Origin: Candidatus Margulisiibacteriota bacterium
Lineage (GTDB): Bacteria; Margulisbacteria; WOR-1; O2-12-FULL-45-9; XYB2-FULL-48-7
NCBI GenBank assembly: GCA_041661965.1
Contig: JBAZTH010000002.1
Location: 310,001-374,000 of the forward strand
DNA length: 64,000 nt
Direction of reading: 5' to 3'
Below the pieces are notes generated by a model that had not been told where the DNA came from, did not search any database, and saw nothing but the letters and a program-made list of their open reading frames with translations. Made by a program: the position numbers and the translations under genes. Positions 25,504 through 34,308 of this stretch are shown here, one piece after another (the stretch's first letter is position 1; every line of letters starts with the position of its first letter).

Positions 25504-26490
25504 ATGGAGCATGCCAAAACGCCCGAACTTTTGGATGAAATTATCGCCAAGGGAGCCGAACTTCTGGCTTCCGATATCCACCTTGAACCGCGGGATGATT
25601 TCTTCAGGGTCCGTTATAGGGTTGACGGCCTTCTGCTTGACGCCCCGCCAATCAATAAAAGCAAACAAAACGCGCTCATCTCCCGGCTTAAAGTCATGGT
25701 CGGGTTGGATATCGGCGAAACCAGGCTCCCTCAAGACGGTCGGGGGGAAGTTAGGGCAGGCAAACAGACAATCGATCTGCGAGTTTCGACCATGCCGACC
25801 ATCCACGGAGAAAAAGCGGTCATTCGTCTGCTCCAGAGGCGGCACGCCGCCCTTAAATTAACGGAGCTTGGCTTGAGCGAAACGGCGCTCGCCGCCTATC
25901 GTCAAATAATCGAGCGGCGCAGTGGCTTGGTCTTGATAACCGGCCCGACCGGTTCCGGCAAAACAACCACCCTCTACGCCACGCTTTCCACCCTCAATTC
26001 CAAGGAAGTCAACATCATTACAATTGAAGACCCGGTCGAGTACCAGCTTCCCGGGGTCAACCAAATCCAGGTCAACAATAAGGCCGGCTTAACTTTTGCC
26101 AGAGGCTTGCGGAGCATCCTGCGGCAAGACCCGGATATTATTATGATCGGCGAGATCCGCGATTTGGAAACCGCCCGGATCGCCGTGCAAGCCGCCTTGA
26201 CCGGACATTTAGTCTTTGCCACTTTGCACACGACCGACGCGCCGTCCGCCGGCACCCGCTTGATTGAGATGGGGATCGAGCCTTATTTGGTGGGCTCGAC
26301 AATCATTGGGGTGGTCGCGCAACGCCTGGCGCGCCGGCTTACCCCGGAAGGGTATCGAGGAAGAATCGGAGTCTATGAAGTCATGGCCGGCCACGCTCGT
26401 CCGCAAGACTTTTTTTCGATGAGAGACGACGCGCTGGCCAAAGCGGGGGCCGGATTGATTGATCCGAACCCGTCATTTTGTTATACTTAA
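25504..26490 (+). CDS. Short PilB/GspE-type secretion ATPase lacking the zinc-binding loop
   Basis: Assembly ATPase of type IV pilus/type II secretion type. The 328-residue protein lacks the N1 domain of GspE/PilB and begins with the N2 region (SDIHLEPRDD near 22). Walker A GPTGSGKTTT (near 142), Asp box EDPVEYQLPG, Walker B IIMIGEIRD and His box TGHLVFATLHTTDAPSA are intact. After QRLARRL the usual four-cysteine zinc loop is absent: it passes directly to TPEGYRGRIGVYEV. The C-terminus (DDALAKAGAGLIDPNPS) is also abbreviated. The secretin genes lie 16 kb away. No Shine-Dalgarno; TAAAAT at 25482-25487 may be its -10. Confidence 0.85.
   Translation: MEHAKTPELLDEIIAKGAELLASDIHLEPRDDFFRVRYRVDGLLLDAPPINKSKQNALISRLKVMVGLDIGETRLPQDGRGEVRAGKQTIDLRVSTMPTIHGEKAVIRLLQRRHAALKLTELGLSETALAAYRQIIERRSGLVLITGPTGSGKTTTLYATLSTLNSKEVNIITIEDPVEYQLPGVNQIQVNNKAGLTFARGLRSILRQDPDIIMIGEIRDLETARIAVQAALTGHLVFATLHTTDAPSAGTRLIEMGIEPYLVGSTIIGVVAQRLARRLTPEGYRGRIGVYEVMAGHARPQDFFSMRDDALAKAGAGLIDPNPSFCYT
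26459..26487 (+). promoter_or_regulatory. plsC: plsC promoter, leaderless type
   Basis: TTGATC (26459-26464), 17-base spacer, TATACT (26482-26487), seven bases to the ATG at 26495. It is embedded in the end of the PilB-like gene. Confidence 0.65.
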
Positions 26491-26494
26491 AAAG

Positions 26495-27211
26495 ATGATC
26501 ATTCTCCGCTTTTTACATAATTTACTGCTTTATACGATCACCATCGGCACCTTTTTTCTGGGGTCGAGCCTAGCCCTATGTTTTCTCCCTTTCGTTAAAG
26601 ATAAAAGAGAGCCGTTTCAAGTCGCCGCCCGCGTCTGGTCAAAAATGATCATTTTACTCTCCGGCTCCAGTTTCAAAGTGGTCGGCCAGGAAAATATTCC
26701 CGCCGGAGCTTTTATGATCGCCGCCAACCACCAGGGAGCGGCCGACATTCCGATCGTCCTGGGCGGGCTCCCGGTAAACTTCCTTTTTGCCATCAAGAAA
26801 GAGCTTTTTAAGATCCCGATCTTCGGCTGGTATCTGCGAATGACCGGTTATTTCCCGGTCGACCGGGCGATGATCTTGAGCGCCTACAAACTAGTCGATA
26901 AAATGGTCGACCTATTAAACCAGGGCGATAAAATCCTGATCTTCCCGGAAGGGACCAGAAGCGGGGACGGGTCGCTGGGAGAATTTAAGCGGGGGAGCCT
27001 GTTGGCCGCGTTGAAGGCCAAGGTTCCGGTCCTGCCGGTGGCGATCGCCGGCAGTTATGACATCATGCCCAAAGGGACAAAACTAATCCGGCCGGCTAAG
27101 GTCCGGTTGAGTATCGGCAAACCGATTATGATCGCCGATGATTCGGAATACGAAGCTAAATTAGGTGAAGTCCGCCGGTCTATCGCAAATATGCTGCCAG
27201 CGCCTCTTTAA
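26495..27211 (+). CDS. plsC: 1-acyl-sn-glycerol-3-phosphate acyltransferase
   Basis: Acylates lysophosphatidate to phosphatidate at the inner membrane. 238 residues: N-terminal membrane segment (about 4-30), catalytic NHQGAADIP (N-H-x4-D, near 80), GYFPVDR near 120, FPEGTRSGDG near 150 and PVLPVAIAGS near 175. The start at 26495 is fixed by the promoter seven bases upstream; an in-frame codon at 26459 would lie in the -35. Overlaps radA on the other strand by 32 nt. Confidence 0.92.
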   Translation: MIILRFLHNLLLYTITIGTFFLGSSLALCFLPFVKDKREPFQVAARVWSKMIILLSGSSFKVVGQENIPAGAFMIAANHQGAADIPIVLGGLPVNFLFAIKKELFKIPIFGWYLRMTGYFPVDRAMILSAYKLVDKMVDLLNQGDKILIFPEGTRSGDGSLGEFKRGSLLAALKAKVPVLPVAIAGSYDIMPKGTKLIRPAKVRLSIGKPIMIADDSEYEAKLGEVRRSIANMLPAPL

Positions 27212-28523
27212 CCGAAGACCATTCCTCGAGCTTGATTTTCGCCGCGACCTTATTTCCCTTGGGAATAACGGCCGTCGTAAAGCCAAGCTTTTCTGCTTCT
27301 TTCAACCGCTTTTCCAGATGGCTGATCGAGCGGATCTCACCGGTCAGGCCAATCTCACCCATCGCGATCGTTTTGTAATCGATCGGCATCGATTTATAAC
27401 AGGAAACGATCGCCAGGGCAATCGGCAGATCGACGGCCGGCTCCAAAACCCTCACACCGCCGGCGGCGTTAACATAAACATCGGCCGAGGAGAGCTTCAG
27501 GCCCAATTGGCGCTCCAAGACCGCCAAAATAATAGAGACTCGATTCTGATCGACCCCGGTCACCTTTCGGATTGGGTAGGCCATTTTAGTCGGCGCGACC
27601 AGCGCCTGGATCTCGACCAGCAGCGGCCGGCTCCCTTCGATCGCCGCCGTCACGACTGACCCGGGGGCATCTTTTGGCCGCTCCTGCAAAAAGACCTCCG
27701 AAGGATTGTCGACCTCGACCAGCCCTTTTTCTTTCATCTCGAAGATGCCAATCTCGTTAGTCGAACCGAAGCGGTTTTTAATCGCCCGGAGCAGGCGGTA
27801 CTGTTTGTGTTTTTCCCCCTCAAAGTAGAGGACGGTGTCCACCACATGTTCCAGCACCCTTGGCCCGGCGATCGATCCATCTTTGGTTACGTGCCCGACA
27901 ATAATTATCGGAATGCCGGTCGATTTAGCGATCCCGACCAGATAGGCGGCACACTCCCTAACCTGAGCAACCGAGCCCGGAGCAGCGGAAACATCCTCAC
28001 GATAAAGAGTTTGGATTGAATCAACAATGACGTAAGCCGGCTTAACCTGTTCGATCCTTTTTTCAATATTGAACAAGCCGGTCTCCGGCAGCAGAATAAG
28101 GCGCTTGGAAATGGTCCCCAGCCTTTCCGCTCGCATCCGGATCTGACGCGGCGACTCTTCGCCACTGACATATAAGACCGCTTCTTTTTTGCTTAACGCT
28201 TCGGCGACCTGAAGCATCAGCGTCGATTTGCCAATCCCCGGCTCCCCCGAAATTAGGGTGGCCGAACCGGGAACAACTCCACCGCCCAAAACTCGGTCCA
28301 GTTCCGCTAAGCCGGTCGGGACCCGGTCTTCCACTTTATAATCTACGGCGGTGATCGAAATCGGCTCGCCTGCCTTGGTGACGTTCGGTTTATTGGGGGG
28401 TTGCGAAGTGGGGACTTCTTCCGTAAGGGTATTCCATTCGTTGCAGCTTGGGCATTGCCCCTGCCAACGGGGAAAGCCCTGGCCGCAGGCTTGGCAAACG
28501 TAGAGGATTTCCAGCTTTGGCAT
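27180..28523 (-). CDS. radA: DNA repair protein RadA (Sms)
   Basis: RecA-like branch-migration helicase. 447 residues: zinc finger C-QACGQGFPRWQGQCPSC (C-x2-C-x-n-C-x2-C, near 10-27), Walker A GEPGIGKST near 88, the RadA-specific KNRFG motif near 246 and a C-terminal Lon-like domain with GGVRVLEPAVDLPIALAI. It follows clpC by three bases, a conserved clpC-radA neighbourhood in many Gram-positive bacteria. Confidence 0.96.
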   Translation of the reverse strand: MPKLEILYVCQACGQGFPRWQGQCPSCNEWNTLTEEVPTSQPPNKPNVTKAGEPISITAVDYKVEDRVPTGLAELDRVLGGGVVPGSATLISGEPGIGKSTLMLQVAEALSKKEAVLYVSGEESPRQIRMRAERLGTISKRLILLPETGLFNIEKRIEQVKPAYVIVDSIQTLYREDVSAAPGSVAQVRECAAYLVGIAKSTGIPIIIVGHVTKDGSIAGPRVLEHVVDTVLYFEGEKHKQYRLLRAIKNRFGSTNEIGIFEMKEKGLVEVDNPSEVFLQERPKDAPGSVVTAAIEGSRPLLVEIQALVAPTKMAYPIRKVTGVDQNRVSIILAVLERQLGLKLSSADVYVNAAGGVRVLEPAVDLPIALAIVSCYKSMPIDYKTIAMGEIGLTGEIRSISHLEKRLKEAEKLGFTTAVIPKGNKVAAKIKLEEWSSVKEALAAYLR

Positions 28524-28526
28524 GAC

Positions 28527-30989
28527 CTAAGCGTCCTGGAGTTTACGCGTCCTGCTTTTGAGAGTCGACTTACCAGTGAAGGTCAGCTGGCTGCCTTTCA
28601 GGTCGGTCTTAATTTTGGTCCCGTAAGTAAACTTCCCTTTCAGGACTTCTTCGGAAAGTTTATCTTCAATATGTTCTTCGATCGAGCGGCGGAGCGGCCT
28701 GGCTCCCAGCTTCGGGTCATACCCTTGATCGACCAAGAAAGCTTTGGCCTTCTTGGACAGTTCAAGCGAAAGCCCTTTTTCCGTCAATCGCTCATTGATA
28801 TCACTGATCAGGATATCGATGATCTGCAGTAAGTCTTCTTTGGAAAGCGGGTGGAAAACGATCTTCTCGTCAACCCGGTTCAGGAATTCCGGCTTAAAAC
28901 GTTTCTTGAGCTCTTCCAGCACGATCTCGCGCATTTTGCCGTAACTGGCCCCCGCGTCAACTCTGGTCACAAAACCAATCGAGCTTTCTTTCTGGATCAG
29001 TTCCGCTCCAACGTTGCTGGTCATGATAATGACCGTGTTTTTGAAATCGATCTGGTGGCCTTGAGCATCGGTCACATGCCCTTCGTCCAAGACCTGCAAC
29101 AATAGGTTCATGACATCCGGATGGGCTTTTTCTATTTCATCGAACAAAACCACCGAGTGCGGCCGACGCCGGACCGGTTCGGTTAACTGCCCTCCTTCAC
29201 CGAAACCAACATAACCAGGAGGGGAACCGACCAGGCGGGAGGTGGTGTGCGACTCAAGGTACTCGGACATATCGATCCGGATCAAAGCCTCAACGTCGCC
29301 AAAAAGAAACTCGGCCAGCCGTTTAGCCAGCTCGGTCTTGCCGACCCCTGATGGTCCAAGAAAAATAAAGGAGCCAATCGGCCGCTTTGGATCTTTGAGC
29401 CCGGCCCTGGCACGGCGGATCGATTTGGCGATCACAAGGATCGCTTCGTCCTGGCCAACCACGCGGCTCTTAAGCGTTTCTTCCATTTTAAAAAGCCGTT
29501 CGGTCTCTTCCTGCGTTAGCTGGGTAACCGGCACGCCAGTCCAGCTGGCCACGATCTGGGCGATCACTTCCGCGGTCACCTTCGGCAGGTTGTCCGGAGA
29601 ACCCTTCGATCCGCGCTGTGAGGCCGCTTCGTACTGGACCTTCAGATCATTCTCCAGATCGCGCAGGTGAGCCGCTTTTTCGTATTCCTGGGCGGTGATT
29701 GCCTTGTCCTTGTCTTTGCGGACCCCTTCCAATTCCTTATAGATGGAAAGAAGCTCCGGCGAAATCGCCGTGCTCTGCAGCATGGTCCGGGAAGCGGCTT
29801 CGTCGACCAGGTCGATCGCCTTATCCGGCAGGAACCGGTCGGAAATATAACGGGCCGAAAGACGGCCGGCGGCGACTAAGGCGTCGTCGGTGATCTTGAC
29901 CCGGTGAAATTCTTCATAACGGCTGCGTAACCCTTTTAGTATTTCCAGGGTTTCTTCGACGGTCGGTTCATCAACCATAACCGATTGAAAACGGCGTTCC
30001 AGCGCGGGGTCGGATTCGATCCGTTTGCGGTATTCATCAATCGTCGTCGCCCCGATGCATTGAACTTCGCCCCGGGCAAGAGCCGGCTTTAAAATATTGG
30101 CGGCATCCATCGCCCCTTCGGCCGCGCCGGCCCCGATCAGGGTATGAAGTTCATCGATAAAGAGGATAATATTCTCGCTTTTAATGACTTCGTCGATTAC
30201 TTTCTTTAAGCGCTCTTCAAATTCGCCGCGATAACGGGTCCCGGCGATCAAGAGTCCCAGATCAAGGGCGACCAACCGTTTACCCGACAGCGTCCCGGGA
30301 ATATTCCCTTGGGTAATCTTCTGGGCCAGTCCTTCCACGATCGCGGTCTTCCCGACCCCGGCTTCCCCGATCAGCACCGGGTTGTTTTTGCGGCGGCGGG
30401 AAAGGATCTGAATGACCCGCTCAACTTCTTTGGCCCGGCCGACGACCGGATCAAGCTTGTTGCTCCCGGCCAAAACCGTGAGGTCGCGGCCGAAAGAATC
30501 GAGCAGCGGCGTCTTGCTGGAACGGACCGTTTTTTTCTGAAGGGGATTGACCTCACCGAGCAGGGAAACGATCCGTTCCTTGGCGGCGGTCGGCAAAATG
30601 GCATAATCGGAAAAAACTTTCCCGGTCACGCCGCTCCCCTCGCGCAGCATCCCTAAAAAAAGATGTTCCACCCCAACGTAACTGTGCCCCAAGCCCCGGG
30701 CTTCATCCCAGGCCAGGGCGATGATTTTTTTGATCTGGGGATTAAAAGGAAGTTCACCGGCGGCGTTCGCGTCCCCTTCCTTGGCCAGCAAGGCTTCTTC
30801 GATCCGGTCTTTGACCTGCAACTGGTCGACCCGGAAAAATTCCAGGGTTTTGACGACCGCCTGGTCGTTCTCACGCAGCATTCCGAGGAAGAGGTGCTCC
30901 GCGCCGACATAATTCGAACGGAGGCGCTTGGCTTCTTCCTGGGCCGCCATAATTACTCGGATCGCTCGTTCGGTAAATCGTTCAAACAT
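28527..30989 (-). CDS. clpC: ATP-dependent Clp protease ATPase subunit ClpC
   Basis: AAA+ unfoldase of ClpCP. 820 residues: double Clp-N repeat (about 1-145), first AAA domain with GEAGVGKTA and [20 protein letters not shown], a UVR-like middle region ([18 protein letters not shown] near 415), second AAA domain with GPSGVGKTE and [11 protein letters not shown], and the C-terminal D2-small domain. The UVR region marks it as ClpC rather than ClpB or ClpA. No clpP, mcsA or mcsB in the window. First gene of the clpC-radA unit with a -10 eight bases before its ATG. Confidence 0.96.
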   Translation of the reverse strand: MFERFTERAIRVIMAAQEEAKRLRSNYVGAEHLFLGMLRENDQAVVKTLEFFRVDQLQVKDRIEEALLAKEGDANAAGELPFNPQIKKIIALAWDEARGLGHSYVGVEHLFLGMLREGSGVTGKVFSDYAILPTAAKERIVSLLGEVNPLQKKTVRSSKTPLLDSFGRDLTVLAGSNKLDPVVGRAKEVERVIQILSRRRKNNPVLIGEAGVGKTAIVEGLAQKITQGNIPGTLSGKRLVALDLGLLIAGTRYRGEFEERLKKVIDEVIKSENIILFIDELHTLIGAGAAEGAMDAANILKPALARGEVQCIGATTIDEYRKRIESDPALERRFQSVMVDEPTVEETLEILKGLRSRYEEFHRVKITDDALVAAGRLSARYISDRFLPDKAIDLVDEAASRTMLQSTAISPELLSIYKELEGVRKDKDKAITAQEYEKAAHLRDLENDLKVQYEAASQRGSKGSPDNLPKVTAEVIAQIVASWTGVPVTQLTQEETERLFKMEETLKSRVVGQDEAILVIAKSIRRARAGLKDPKRPIGSFIFLGPSGVGKTELAKRLAEFLFGDVEALIRIDMSEYLESHTTSRLVGSPPGYVGFGEGGQLTEPVRRRPHSVVLFDEIEKAHPDVMNLLLQVLDEGHVTDAQGHQIDFKNTVIIMTSNVGAELIQKESSIGFVTRVDAGASYGKMREIVLEELKKRFKPEFLNRVDEKIVFHPLSKEDLLQIIDILISDINERLTEKGLSLELSKKAKAFLVDQGYDPKLGARPLRRSIEEHIEDKLSEEVLKGKFTYGTKIKTDLKGSQLTFTGKSTLKSRTRKLQDA

Positions 30990-30997
30990 GGTATTGG

Positions 30998-31027
30998 ATT
31001 ATAGCAATTACCGCTGGCAAGACGCAA
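30998..31027 (-). promoter_or_regulatory. clpC: clpC promoter, leaderless type
   Basis: On the minus strand TTGCGT (31022-31027), 18-base spacer, TATAAT (30998-31003), eight bases to the clpC ATG. No CtsR- or HrcA-like tandem or CIRCE repeat is seen around it. Confidence 0.6.
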
Positions 31028-31071
31028 GTTATATGATTATGGGGCCGATAATATCTTTGGAGGGCTTTACA

Positions 31072-31278
31072 TTGGGCAATTCCAGAGAGCATAACACTTG
31101 CGTCCTGACCATCGGCGAAACTACCTATAAAACTTCCGGCAATATCCTCTTTTCGGACTGCGATCCGGCCGAATATATGATCGCCGAAAGCAAAGCGCTT
31201 GAGAAACTGGACAAGGCCATTCAGCACGGTATCCTGGAGAACGGGATGCAGATGCTTTTGCGGCGGGTTAAGAGCTAG
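31072..31278 (+). CDS. Hypothetical 68-residue protein, TTG start
   Basis: Family unknown. Read from the TTG at 31072 (then GNSREHNTCVLTIGETTYK) because a strong GGAGGG Shine-Dalgarno (31059-31064) sits seven bases before it; ATG codons at 31033 and 31039 are in frame but have no such site. The protein has two cysteines (in HNTC and SDCD), and an amphipathic C-terminal half ending LLRRVKS. It diverges from clpC and overlaps the end of the sensor-kinase gene by 11 nt. Confidence 0.6.
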   Translation: MGNSREHNTCVLTIGETTYKTSGNILFSDCDPAEYMIAESKALEKLDKAIQHGILENGMQMLLRRVKS

Positions 31279-33460
31279 ACTGCGGCAGAGTAATTATAAA
31301 GGTCGTCCCCTTCCCAACCCGGCTCCTTACTTTGATCGAACCCTTATGTTCTTCAATGATCCTTAAGGTTATCGGCAAGCCCATTCCGGTTCCGGTTATT
31401 TTCGTGGTAAAGAACGGATCAAACAAGCTTTTTAGATTTTCTTCGGAGATCCCCTCGCCGGTATCGGTCACTTCAATAAAGACCACCGGGAGCGGCTTGG
31501 ACATCTTCTCTTCTTCTCCCCAAACAACTTCGTCGCCTTGGCGGATTCCCTGACGGCCATGGATCTTCCCGAGCTTGATCACTTCACCGACGTCGGTCTT
31601 GACCGTCAACTCGCCCCCCTTCTCATGCATCGCTTCGATCCCGTTTTTTATGATATTGACGAAAACCTGGGAAAGCTGTCCCGCATCTCCGGCGATCTGC
31701 GGCAGGGCGGCAAATTTTTTGGTCACCATCACATTATACTTTTTTGCCTCGCTTTCAAAAAGCAGCAAAACTTCATCGACCAGGGCGTTAATCTCGACCT
31801 TGGTCAGTTCCGGCTTAGCCGGCCGGCCGAACTTCAGCAGGCTTTCGGCGATCTTATTGATCCGCTCAATCTCATGAGGAATAATCTGGCTGAATTTATC
31901 GCGAAATTCCTTGTCGTCCCATTTTTGCTGCAAGAGCTGGGTAAAGGTCCGAAGTGAGACCAGCGGGTTTTTGATTTCGTGGGCCATCCCGGCCGCCATC
32001 GTCCCTAGAGAAGCCAGCTTTTCCGACAAAATCAAGCGCTCCTGGCTGTCCCGGAGATCCTTGGTCATTTTATTAAAGGCTTCCGCCAGCCGGCCGAGCT
32101 CATCGCTGGAAGAAACCGGTATGTGGTAGCCGAGCTCGCCGTGGGCAACCGCCTCGGTCCCTTTGATCAGCTCTTTAATCGGCTGCTCGATCGAACGGGC
32201 GAAGAAGATCCCGGTCAAGGCGGCCAGAACGATCCCCATTATCACGAACAGAAGCGAATTGGCCTCTAGCTGACGCAGCTCCGCATAAGCCGAATCCCGC
32301 GACTCTTCGATCACCACTCCATAGCTCGTCCCGGGGATCAACAAATACGCCCCAACCATCGCGTTCCCCAGCTCATCGTAAAACTCGCCCCGCCCTTCTT
32401 TCTTCAGGAGAAGGCGGGCGACCGCTCCGTTTCGTCCAAGGTTGTCCCTTATAAAGGCCCGGTTACGGTCGGGATGCGCCAGCAAAAAACCCTTGTCATC
32501 AACGATAAAGGCCACCCCTCTGGCCCCAACCTTTATTTTTTCAACTATTCTTTGCAGCTCCTCGGCCGGCAGAGGCCGGGGAGCGCTGGTCGTCTCGGCA
32601 ATTACATTTTTAGCCGTCTCATAGTAAGTCGCCTGAACAAACTTGGTCAGCGAATTCTTACTAATGTTAATGGTCGCCAGAGCGGTCGCCTCAAAAAGGA
32701 TCACCACCAAGAGGACAAAAACCAAAACCAGCTTAAAAAGCAGTCTGGTCCGTAAAAACCTGATCGGGGCCTCCGCTTCCGGGCTGGCCGGCGGGATGAT
32801 CTCGCTTAAAAGCAGGCCCAGCGCAGCGGTTAAAAAGATCAGCCAGGAGACCAAAAGATACCCGGCTTCGCCCAGCCGGACGTAGGAATACGAAGAAAAG
32901 ACCGCCGCCAAAAATAGGAGAGCCGAACATCCGGAATAAAGGGGGAGCTTATGGCGCGGCTCGCTAAAAGAGGCCCGAAAACCAAAAACCGCCAGCAGGA
33001 TCCAGGCCAGCGAAAAAATCGGCGTGAGCGGAATCCAGGCGGAATAATTAACGATTGGCTGAATGACCCCCTCGCGATAAACCAGCGTGGTTGAAGAGGT
33101 AAAAACCTGATAAACAAAAAAGCCGATGATCGCCAGCAGGATCGCGGAAAAAACATGGCCGACCTTCAGCTTAAATCGTTCGACGATAAAAAGCCAGACG
33201 AAAAACGAGGCCGCGAGCATACTGACGGTCACGATCTTCTGGGCGGCAATCAGGTCCGACAAACTTTGATTGAGGTTGACCATAAGCTGAACGGCCAGGA
33301 CTGCGGCGACATAGGCGAACAAGGCAAGAAAAACCAAGCCGAGAAAAAGGTCTTTGCGCCGGCGGACCCCTTCCTTAAAAAAGGTCAGCCCTCCGGAAAG
33401 GAGAATCCCCGCCGTGAAGATCTCGGCAAATATGCTGATAATCGTTATTGTGGATAGCAT
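31268..33460 (-). CDS. Membrane sensor histidine kinase with multi-helix N-terminus
   Basis: 730 residues. About seven hydrophobic segments fill the first 235 residues, then a further membrane helix (near 245-270), an extracytoplasmic sensor domain of Cache type (about 275-400: GVAFIVDDKGFLLAHPD), another helix, HAMP (SIEQPIKELIKGTEAVA), HisKA with the phospho-acceptor in AAGMAHEIKNPL near 495, and HATPase with N-box (VFVNIIKNGIEA), DTGEGIS and GTGMGLPI. Its ATG overlaps the previous gene's TAA by one base (TAATG), so it is coupled to the two exported proteins upstream. No response regulator gene is adjacent. Confidence 0.9.
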   Translation of the reverse strand: MLSTITIISIFAEIFTAGILLSGGLTFFKEGVRRRKDLFLGLVFLALFAYVAAVLAVQLMVNLNQSLSDLIAAQKIVTVSMLAASFFVWLFIVERFKLKVGHVFSAILLAIIGFFVYQVFTSSTTLVYREGVIQPIVNYSAWIPLTPIFSLAWILLAVFGFRASFSEPRHKLPLYSGCSALLFLAAVFSSYSYVRLGEAGYLLVSWLIFLTAALGLLLSEIIPPASPEAEAPIRFLRTRLLFKLVLVFVLLVVILFEATALATINISKNSLTKFVQATYYETAKNVIAETTSAPRPLPAEELQRIVEKIKVGARGVAFIVDDKGFLLAHPDRNRAFIRDNLGRNGAVARLLLKKEGRGEFYDELGNAMVGAYLLIPGTSYGVVIEESRDSAYAELRQLEANSLLFVIMGIVLAALTGIFFARSIEQPIKELIKGTEAVAHGELGYHIPVSSSDELGRLAEAFNKMTKDLRDSQERLILSEKLASLGTMAAGMAHEIKNPLVSLRTFTQLLQQKWDDKEFRDKFSQIIPHEIERINKIAESLLKFGRPAKPELTKVEINALVDEVLLLFESEAKKYNVMVTKKFAALPQIAGDAGQLSQVFVNIIKNGIEAMHEKGGELTVKTDVGEVIKLGKIHGRQGIRQGDEVVWGEEEKMSKPLPVVFIEVTDTGEGISEENLKSLFDPFFTTKITGTGMGLPITLRIIEEHKGSIKVRSRVGKGTTFIITLPQSSS

Positions 33461-34308
33461 TAGTAAACGGAAATCGAGATTTTACCCGTCGCTGTTCCCC
33501 CAACGACGTTGGTCACCTCAACCGGGATCAGATAGCTCCCGGGGAGGGCGCTTTTCGGGATAACGAACCGGATGGACCAACTGTCATCGCCGGAAGCCAG
33601 ATCTCCATCTTGCCCATCGTTCCGGAAAGTCGTCGCTTCAAGGCCAAGCGGCCTAAGATCGGCAAAAATGGTCTTGATGTCGACCGGGCGGCCGGGATTA
33701 TCAACTTTTAAAACCAGAGTTACATAAGCCCCGCTTTGCGGCGAAACCTTTTCCGGGACCGCTTTGGCCTCAATGATCAGCGGGTTCACCTGAACGTCAA
33801 CGGTCGTTTTCGCCAAGGCCATCCAGCCGTTCCGGTTAACCACTGAAACATTAATGTCCTTCTGGCCCAAGGTCGTTTCCGGCATTATCGTCGTTAATAA
33901 TGCGTATAAGCCGTCGCCGGCGACTACGTCGCCGAACTTTCCATTATCGACCAACTGCGCGTCCGGCAGCTGCCCGATCGAAGTCAGGTCGGCCCTGACC
34001 CCGGCAATATTAGACAAGCCTTTCGGGTCATCAACGGACGCCACGATCTCTAAAACAGTTTGGCCGTCCGGCGGAGCTTTTTTCGGCGTTACTTTCACCC
34101 AATTAAGAGTCGGGGTCAACCTCACCTGATTAACCTTAGAAAGATCGTAACCGGTGGTAAAAGAAAAAAGTTCGCTGAGCCGGCTCCGCAGGTTTTTGGC
34201 CGCGGAGATCAGGAGCACGGCATCGTCCTTGGTCATGGCGCTCTCCTCGGCAACCGCCGGCAGGCCAAAAATGATCAAGCTAATTAGTAATAATGTTAGC
34301 TTCTTCAT
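33460..34308 (-). CDS. Exported protein with two Ig-like repeats (choice-of-anchor X-like)
   Basis: 282 residues from the ATG at 34308, chosen for AGGAG eight bases upstream, a clean signal peptide (MKKLTLLLISLIIFGLPAVA) and coupling to the gene before (ATGA at 34305-34308). Two beta domains of about 100 residues each contain the motif DNGKFGDVVAGDGLYAL (near 125) and NDGQDGDLASGDDSWSI (near 228), a calcium-loop-like pattern found in choice-of-anchor X domains. Function unknown; probably periplasmic or surface attached and possibly an input for the coupled sensor kinase. Confidence 0.75.
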   Translation of the reverse strand: MKKLTLLLISLIIFGLPAVAEESAMTKDDAVLLISAAKNLRSRLSELFSFTTGYDLSKVNQVRLTPTLNWVKVTPKKAPPDGQTVLEIVASVDDPKGLSNIAGVRADLTSIGQLPDAQLVDNGKFGDVVAGDGLYALLTTIMPETTLGQKDINVSVVNRNGWMALAKTTVDVQVNPLIIEAKAVPEKVSPQSGAYVTLVLKVDNPGRPVDIKTIFADLRPLGLEATTFRNDGQDGDLASGDDSWSIRFVIPKSALPGSYLIPVEVTNVVGGTATGKISISVY

